Positions 58,000 to 64,000 of a stretch of DNA of 64,000 bases are shown in pieces; positions within the stretch are counted from its first letter, which is position 1; every line of letters starts with the position of its first letter. Source of the stretch: Pseudocercospora fijiensis CIRAD86 (lineage: Eukaryota > Ascomycota > Dothideomycetes > Mycosphaerellales > Mycosphaerellaceae); NCBI RefSeq assembly GCF_000340215.1, contig NW_006921542.1, forward strand, positions 896,267-960,266. The letters run 5' to 3'. Position numbers and translations under genes: made by a program. The notes beneath the pieces are model-generated. The model was not told the DNA's origin, did no database searches, and worked only from the letters and a program-made list of their open reading frames with translations.

Positions 58000-58007
58000 G
58001 GTAGCAC
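58000..58007. repeat. Target-site duplication GGTAGCAC, right
   Basis: Exact match to 57620-57627. Confidence 0.95.
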
Positions 58008-58439
58008 CTAGAAAATCTCTAAGCCTTTAATCGTATAAAGACATTAAGTGCCTCTTACCTTCCGAACTAAATAGTCTTCTATTAAACCGGTTTAGCAGGC
58101 CCTCGTTAGATTCGTAATTAGTACAGTCGCTATAGGGAGAGGAGGCGGCTAACTTAGCAAGGCCCGAAGAGCCGAATCCGTAAGGCATATTTGTATTTTA
58201 GAATATAGGGAAAGGGAAGAAGGAGAGGAAGAGCGAATAGAGACTTAGAAATAGTAGTAGGCGAGCGGGGTAGGTTGCTATAGCAACTACTCTATTTAAG
58301 AATTTAAAATACATTAGGAACGTATACCGGCTATATACGCCGGCTATATACGCCGGCTATATATACCGACTATATAGGTCGGTTATATATAGAAACTCTA
58401 GTAAATGTAGCTATTTGCCGGCTATACCTGCCGGCTATA
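58008..58439. other. Spacer of copy D between H3-1 and transposase
   Basis: Matches 47145-47503 of copy C in reverse but has an expanded GCCGGCTATATAC repeat cluster at about 58325-58438 (six or more degenerate units, against two in copy C). Confidence 0.6.
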
Positions 58440-60735
58440 TTACCTTCTACGTAAACGCTTCGCCTACTTTAAGTCGCCCTTAGCTTATATACGCTTCCGC
58501 TTCTCGACCCGTAGTCGCCTTCTACCTCTACCCTCTTCCTCTTCGTTATCGCTAATAAGGGTCTCGCTTAGACTAAATTTCGTATTCTCTTCGCGCTCCT
58601 AGGTTTCTTCGATCTCAAGCTTTTCTAATTAGTCGATAAGCTCCTTTAACAAGATATATAGTATCTTACCTTAGCGACTCTAGTAGAGGAGGTAGTATCG
58701 GAATACTATAATAGATTCGAAGGTAGTAGGCGAGTATATTCGATTAAACCGGCCTTAGTAACGAGCGATACTAAAAGATCTCTTATAGCCTATACCTATA
58801 CTCGGAATAGCGAGGACGTCCCGAGCGATCGAAGCTATCGTTAGAAACTTAGACTCTAACCGCTGCTATATAGCGAGAATATCGTCTCCGAATTCGTCTT
58901 AAAGACTAGTAAGATCTAGAGATATTAGCCCTCTTTCCGAGCCTACAAGTTTAGCACTTACCTACGCTCTAATAGAGATCGAACTCTTCTTTATTTAGTA
59001 TAGAACTAACTTGCTCTTCTGCCTCTACTTCCTACCTACTAAATAGGTAGGATATCGGAGCCTTCTTAGCCTTCCTTTTCCTAACACGACCTACATTTAG
59101 ACTAGTTTCTTTCCGACGCTTACTAAATATCTTTTCTAGAACCTCCTAATATCGCTTAAGCTATACCTTGTTATCCTTCTATTCCTCCCTCTACTAGTAT
59201 ATATCCTTTTTAACTAGGTTTAGTAAGCACGTAACGCCGTAGAGCTCCCCGAACGACTCGAAGGTAGTACTATAATATTTGTCTAGCTTAGTATAGGAAG
59301 CCTCTATAGCTTTCGTTATAGCTACTTTCTAAGGGACGCTCTTCTTAGCTAGCTTAGCCGCGAGTTCTTTAAGCTAATTAAAGAGCTAGTTATAGTACGT
59401 AAAGATAAGGTAGATCGTCGGTCCTCGGGTTCTTCTAATTGTAGTAGTAACCTTTGCGTAATGTTTGCTAATATCTACGAGATACTCTACTTAGCGCTAT
59501 TCGGCGGGTATAAGCGCGAGCTACTTAATACTCTTAGTATTCTAATAGAGCTCTAGAGCGGTACGTAAAGTACATCCCCTCGTAAGTATATAGAAAGTCG
59601 AATCGAATCGGGTCTTAATATCTTAGGTAAAACGGAGTAGGCGCTAAGGAGGCCGCTTTTGCTATCGCTTATTCTATACGATATTCTAGGCATCGACTTT
59701 AAGGCGCTCGATAAGGGTCTTTTAAATAGCCTCGAATTAGTTATATCTCTACAAGCTCGAGTTCGTATAGATTGCTAGACGACGAAGCTAGAAAAAGAGG
59801 GTTAATGCTATCCTAGATTGCCGGCTATAGGTGCCGGCTATAGGTGCCGGCTATAGATAAAGGTTATACCTTATATAAAACGAGAGCGAGGCTCTCTGCC
59901 TTATTCTATTTTATTGCCGTAACGAGTTTCTCGACTCTCGACTTTGCTTTACCCTTATCTAGGACCTTCTATTAGTCGTCGTTAGATAGTGCAATTTTAA
60001 GCGTCTTAAAAAGGGCTCGGATCGCAATTTGAACTATATAAGCGAGGTAGGGAAACTTCTATAGGGATGTAACCGCTAATATTAGCTCCTATTCTATAGG
60101 GCCGTTAGGGTTTCTTGTCTAAGGGTCCTTATTATCTTCCGGGTCGTACGTATCCGAAATCGTAGTAAGCTTAATATTAGGTAGATTAAGCTAGATTATA
60201 GACCTTGTAATCTCGTCTATATAGTCGACCCTATCGGTACTATTAGTTATTTCGAAGACAAATGCAAATAGATAGTATATATAACGCCTTATATAATGTT
60301 CGATTATTACTAGCGTTGTCTATAGTAATCGAGATTAGTTTCGTAGTTACGCTAACCCTATCTATTACCGTATAGATAAGCTTCGCTATATCCTAACCGG
60401 TATAGGAACCTAGAATTTCTAGGAATCCGATTAGCATTTCCTAGAGTTTCTAATCCGAATTAATAAAGTATAGTATAATAGAGAGGAAGGAGGCCCTTAT
60501 AGTCCGGCTTAACTAGCTATCGATAGTAATAGCTACTCGGCGAGATTATAGAGAATCTCCCGAATATCGTCTAACGTAGCCTCTTTATTCTTCTCGAATA
60601 TAGTACGCTACGTAGTCGCGCCTAGAAATATAGGAAGGTACTTTGTAAGATATAGGTATGTCTTCTATATAGAATCCCTTTCGAAGAGGTCTTCCGGAAG
60701 ACCGTTTATAGCTAACATTTCGTTTGCTACTGTTC
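58440..60735 (-). pseudogene. hAT transposase, copy D, truncated
   Basis: Minus-strand homologue of the copy C transposase from the dimerisation block (58700-58870) to the start of the catalytic half (about 60480-60730). GCCGGC repeats mark the intron at 59820-59850. It is broken by many RIP stops and cut at 60735. Confidence 0.85.
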
Positions 60736-60910
60736 TTTTCCGGAAGGTTGAGAATGCTAAGACCTCTAGTTTTAAGCCTCGTAGAACACTAAAATTAGGC
60801 TTTCTATGCCTTCTATTACTATAATCACACCGCCTCTTTTATACTAGCCCCCTAGTATGTGTTGTAATAGCTTCTTGCTACCGGAGGTCGCTATTCTTGT
60901 CGCTACGAGC
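60736..60910. other. Junction and probable promoter of the next gene
   Basis: CpA and TpG become common from here on, marking a different mutational history from the hAT copy to the left. No motif or frame was identified. Confidence 0.5.
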
Positions 60911-62577
60911 ATAGCGACTGAGATTTAGCGCGTATACGTCGAATACAACGTTATATCGGAAGCACGCGCGACGCGTTCTCGAAAGGCACCTTCGAAGGAC
61001 CTACTAGCGCACAAGGAAGCGGTAGAGCGGCGCGAGTCGCCTACTAAGAAGGGCAAGAAGAAGGCGGTCGGCGGAGGTAGTAGTAGAAAGCAGAAGAAGA
61101 CGGCGTAGTAGAAGAAGTTTAACAATATAACCGCTTTCGAGGCCGCGGCGCAGAGGGACTTCTAGGTTAACGATGTCGCTACTGCTATAGAAGAAGGTAA
61201 TAACGGCGAGGTTGATATAGCTAGTCAAGTTAAGGTTGGCGAGTTAACGCGTTTAGCTAATAGCTCGCTATTACGAGGGCAGTATAGGGGGCGCCTAGTT
61301 AATAGTTAGTAGATAAACGAGGAAGACGTATCTACGCTATCTCATAACCCTCGTAAGGACCTTCAGTATAAGCAAACCTAGCGCCTTCTTACTAGCAACA
61401 ACGAGTTAGCATTCGAGAACTATAACCGCAATGGCGCTAGTACTTAGTACGCCGAAGATACGTACTATTAGGCTAATAAAGAAGCGCAGAAGAAGCAGCT
61501 CTATATCGGCGACTGTGTATTAATCGTGTCCGCTACTAAAGTAACGAAGGGTAACTAGTTTAAGTAGAGTTAGAAGAAAGGTAAGGTAACGATATTCTTA
61601 TAACGGCTGCTGTTTCTAATCCTTCTACAGCGGACGATTACAACAAGGCCCTCGACTACGCCGTAGAGTTAATAAACGATAGTAGAGACAAGATTAAGAT
61701 TGATATCGAGTTTAAGACTGCCGCTAAAGACGCTAGAACTGGAGCTATTCTCAAAGTTAGCAAATTGAAGCCAAACGACTAGCAGACTATTAATAGTGTT
61801 GCCTTTATTGCTAAGGAGCAGAAACGAGGCAATTATACGACTAAGCTTCTTACTAGTTACATGTGTACTCTCCCTAGCTGCGAGAACTACAATAACTACT
61901 GCTATAGACCTAAAGGACTACTAGATATTGAGCGCTATCATTACTAGTTCTATAGTAAGGCTACAAAGCTATAGTTATATGCACTTACTATTAAGGAAGA
62001 GGGTATAACACTTCGAAAGCCGCTATACAGTGTATTCGCTAAGATGCAGTTATTTAAGGAGAAACAGCAGTCTCGGAAGCCTTATAGTCTACTTGCTGCT
62101 ATAAAGGAGCCCTTCTAACAGACTCTAGCAAGGGGACGCTCTATAGCACCAGTTTATCTACCGCCGCCGGCTATTGACTATATCAAGCTCTTCGAGACTA
62201 TATTCAACTTAATCAATTAGCAGCTAGGCGTTGCTCCTGCCGCTTAGCAAGAAGCTTAGCCTATACAACAACAACAACAATAATAAGAGTCACCTGTTCC
62301 AAAGCAGGTTGCTTAGCGGCTTAATACACCGCTAAGAAGTCTACTTAGACAGTTCTTTATATAGGCAGCGACATAGCATAAATAGAAAGAGCTAGAAGAT
62401 AAAGAACAGCTCTTAAAGATGGAAGCACACTTTGTAACTAAACGATATAACTGTAACTAGTTGTATCAACTTCCTTTAAGAGAGTAGAAGGAGCTTAGCT
62501 TCTTTAAAGGCGACCTAGGTACGTTGCGTGACTGTCTAAAGCGTTTTTAGAAGGAAAAGTTAGCTAAGAGAGAGTGA
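60911..62577 (+). pseudogene. Unidentified gene with a Cys/His zinc-type motif, one intron
   Basis: The likely start is ATA at 60911 (mutated ATG, then GCG). A basic N-terminus (K-K-G-K-K-K, R-K-Q-K-K) is followed by a charged region. The intron is 61581-61630 (GTAAGG donor, TTCTAAT branch, CTACAG acceptor), and splicing keeps the frame. Near 61863-61950 the protein has C-T-L-P-S-C, N-Y-C-Y and a following H, a Cys/His cluster that may bind zinc. A glutamine-rich run (CAA repeats, 62268-62280) precedes a C-terminal helical part with K-E-L-E-D-K-E. It ends at TGA 62575. Only about twenty RIP-type stops interrupt ~540 codons. I do not recognise the family; placement beside a DDE transposase suggests a transposon companion or a repeated fungal gene. 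Confidence 0.55.
61581..61630 (+). other. Predicted 50-bp intron
   Basis: GTAAGG donor, TTCTAAT branch near 61614 and CTACAG acceptor. It contains no GCCGGC, unlike most introns of the hAT element. Confidence 0.7.
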
Positions 62578-62903
62578 GACAATAACGATATACGTGACGG
62601 AGCGACGGCTGTTCTTATTAGTTTAGGTTAGCTAGGCGTTTGCTTATAATCTACGAATTCAATAGCTTGTTATTTGCTCCGTTGCGTATACCGCTATTAT
62701 TATCGTTGCCTCGAGAGTGCTTTCCGGAGGTGAAAGCGGAGGAGGCATATAGGGCTTAGCAGTACGCACTATTACATTATTAATTTTGCTACGCCAACAA
62801 TACACTAACTATATATATAAAAATCGCAGCGGAGCTTTAGATACATATTATCTTATTATCCTATAGATACTAAGATATATTATCGATGTTGTAGTGGTTA
62901 GAT
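62578..62903. other. Spacer, possibly containing a Tc1/mariner terminus
   Basis: A TA-rich run (62808-62822) and ACGCCAACAATACACTAACT near 62792 lie where the left end of the Tc1-type element should be. The matching end would lie beyond 64000, so this cannot be verified. Confidence 0.35.
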
Positions 62904-63980
62904 CTAAAGCGACTAGAGATTGCTAGTAAGCTAGCTTTCTACGTCAATCTCGGCTTTATCTTCAAAGCCGTATACGTTATATCCGCTATGCTTAAATAAG
63001 CCTATTACATCTATCTTGCTAACGTAGTCTAGAGCCTATATAAGGAAGTCTTAAAAGGACTCGAAGTTAGCTATAAGGTCTTTGTTCTTCTTTAGCTATT
63101 TCTTTAGGATTGCGAAGGTCTATTCAATTAGGTTTAAGTTAGGAGAGTATAGCGGCAAGTACTTAAGAGTGTAGCTAGCTAACCGGATTATCGACTCGAC
63201 CTTCTCGCTATAGTAGATTGAAGCGTTGTCTATTATAATAATTATACTTCTATTAAGCAGCGGCAGCACTTTATTCTCAATCTAGTCGTTAAAGGTAACC
63301 TAATTAACAGCGCCTTAGATACAGAGGGTATAGGGCAAGTATCTATTGATTGTAAGCGCTAGAAGTACTAATATTCGTTCTTGCCGTTGCGTATACTAAT
63401 AGTCGTAGCAATCAATCCCCTTCGGAGACTATCCAAACTTGCGGTGTCCACTCTTCTTATTAGAAGCCGTCTTATCGATAAATACTAACTTATCGACAGG
63501 CTATTTCCAGCTCCTCGTATACTAGGCGGCTCTTGCTAGCGGATTGCGCTCCTTCGCGACCTTCTAAGAGGCCTTCCTTATCCATCTAATCTTGTATAAA
63601 CAACGCTATACTATAGACGGATCTACCTCAATCTCGAAGCGATCGAATAGCACTATACACATCTCCTTAAGGTACGTCTTAGGTCGCTTTAAGAGGTACT
63701 TAAGGAGGTAGATTTCTATTTCCTTCGTTATCTTCCTCTTACGACTCGATTTAAACCGCTTCGACGGCAAGAACACCTTACTAAACTAATTATAACAGAA
63801 CTTCTAGCGATATACGGTCGACTGGCTCGTACCTGTCTTTAATACAATGTCGATTATATCGAGTCTACTATCGAAGTATTCTTTAGCGAGTCGAGCGGTA
63901 CGGGCAGGCAGGGCGGTAGGAAGGGCGCGGACGGCGCAGAAGAGGTAGAATAACACTAATAACAACACCTTAGACTGCAT
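62904..63980 (-). pseudogene. Tc1/mariner-type DDE transposase
   Basis: ATG at 63980 and the last TAG at 62904 give 358 codons, the usual length for this superfamily. A helix-turn-helix region lies at residues ~30-60 (A-R-L-A-K-E-Y-F, T-S-Q-S-T-V-Y-R). The DDE core shows the first aspartate in V-F-I-D-K-T near 63490, then H-R-K-F-G, the second in I-I-D-N-A-S near 63228, and the third acidic residue in Y-S-P-N-L-N-L-I-E near 63140. It belongs with the DDE_3 group common in fungi. A scatter of TAG/TAA at Gln/Trp codons shows mild RIP; the original start ATG survives. Confidence 0.88.
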
Positions 63981-64000
63981 ATTCAACGGCTATACCAACA

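Larger units (their letters stand above)
54939..60735 (+). mobile_element. hAT element copy D, heavily RIP-mutated and truncated
   Basis: The copy starts TAGACGCCGTAGTAGTTCGG at 54939 (one mismatch in the conserved TAGACCCCG). It follows the B orientation: H3-2 (-), small frame (+), H3-1 (-), transposase (-). The 180-codon frame and the H3-1 C-terminal exon have been deleted or replaced, and an unrelated stretch (about 56345-56760) is inserted. The copy ends within the transposase at about 60735, where lightly mutated DNA begins. No far terminus remains. Confidence 0.88.

Noticed and set aside
22496..60735. Starship-type giant element
   Set aside because: No tyrosine recombinase of the captain type was found; the hAT transposase, inverted ends and 8-bp duplications identify hAT instead.
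60925..61228. Two overlapping minus-strand frames with hydrophobic runs
   Set aside because: They oppose the lysine-rich exon at 60911-61580; AAG codons reversed give CTT, which looks like membrane segments.
1..64000. Bacterial or plasmid origin
   Set aside because: No ribosome binding sites or operons, spliceosomal introns, gypsy and hAT elements, and clear RIP all point to a filamentous fungus.

Overview
The window looks like a transposon graveyard from a filamentous ascomycete (Pezizomycotina). CpA and TpG are scarce, TpA is very common and CpG is spared. Nearly every recognisable reading frame is broken by TAA or TAG where CAA, CAG or TGG would be expected, and ATG starts often read ATA. 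That is the signature of repeat-induced point mutation (RIP). Spliceosomal introns with GTAAGT/GTATGT donors and TACTAAT/TACTAAC branch sites confirm a fungus. I see no tRNA, rRNA, CRISPR array or clearly intact host gene.

Layout. 1-22490: remnants of Ty3/gypsy retrotransposons (four to five copies, several with chromodomains), a ~5 kb unidentified degenerate frame, and a ~1 kb foldback element with GATC-rich inverted ends. A 550-bp assembly gap (19609-20158) lies between two copies of one gypsy family that point towards each other. 22496-32138: two copies (A, then B) of a large hAT transposon, B apparently inserted in A. 32263-37200: a large degenerate unidentified minus-strand coding region. 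37569-41813: a plus-strand SNF2-like helicase, whose last part resumes at 51752. 41814-51751: a complete 9,938-bp hAT element (copy C) with inverted ends and a perfect 8-bp target duplication GTAATTAT, interrupting the helicase. 52800-54720: a degenerate Argonaute-like gene (PAZ, linker 2, MID). 54939-60735: a third hAT locus (copy D) carrying a 372-bp deletion derivative with its own perfect 8-bp duplication. 60911-64000: an unidentified zinc-motif gene and a Tc1/mariner-type DDE transposase, both more lightly mutated.

The most striking content is the cargo of the large hAT family. Besides a hAT transposase it carries two different histone H3-like genes. H3-2 matches the H3 fold closely, has two introns, and has a tail in which the K-A-P-R-K segment is repeated in 27-bp units whose number differs between copies. 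H3-1 is more divergent, with a ~94-residue basic tail like centromeric H3 variants and probably a spliced C-terminal domain. The element also carries three unidentified frames (~430, 180 and ~75 codons) and is filled with short GCCGGC-centred repeats, several of them inside predicted introns. Helicase, Argonaute, chromodomain integrases and histone genes in one block suggest an elaborate chromatin and silencing conflict. The family assignments come from motifs seen in the translations; the biological roles are inference.
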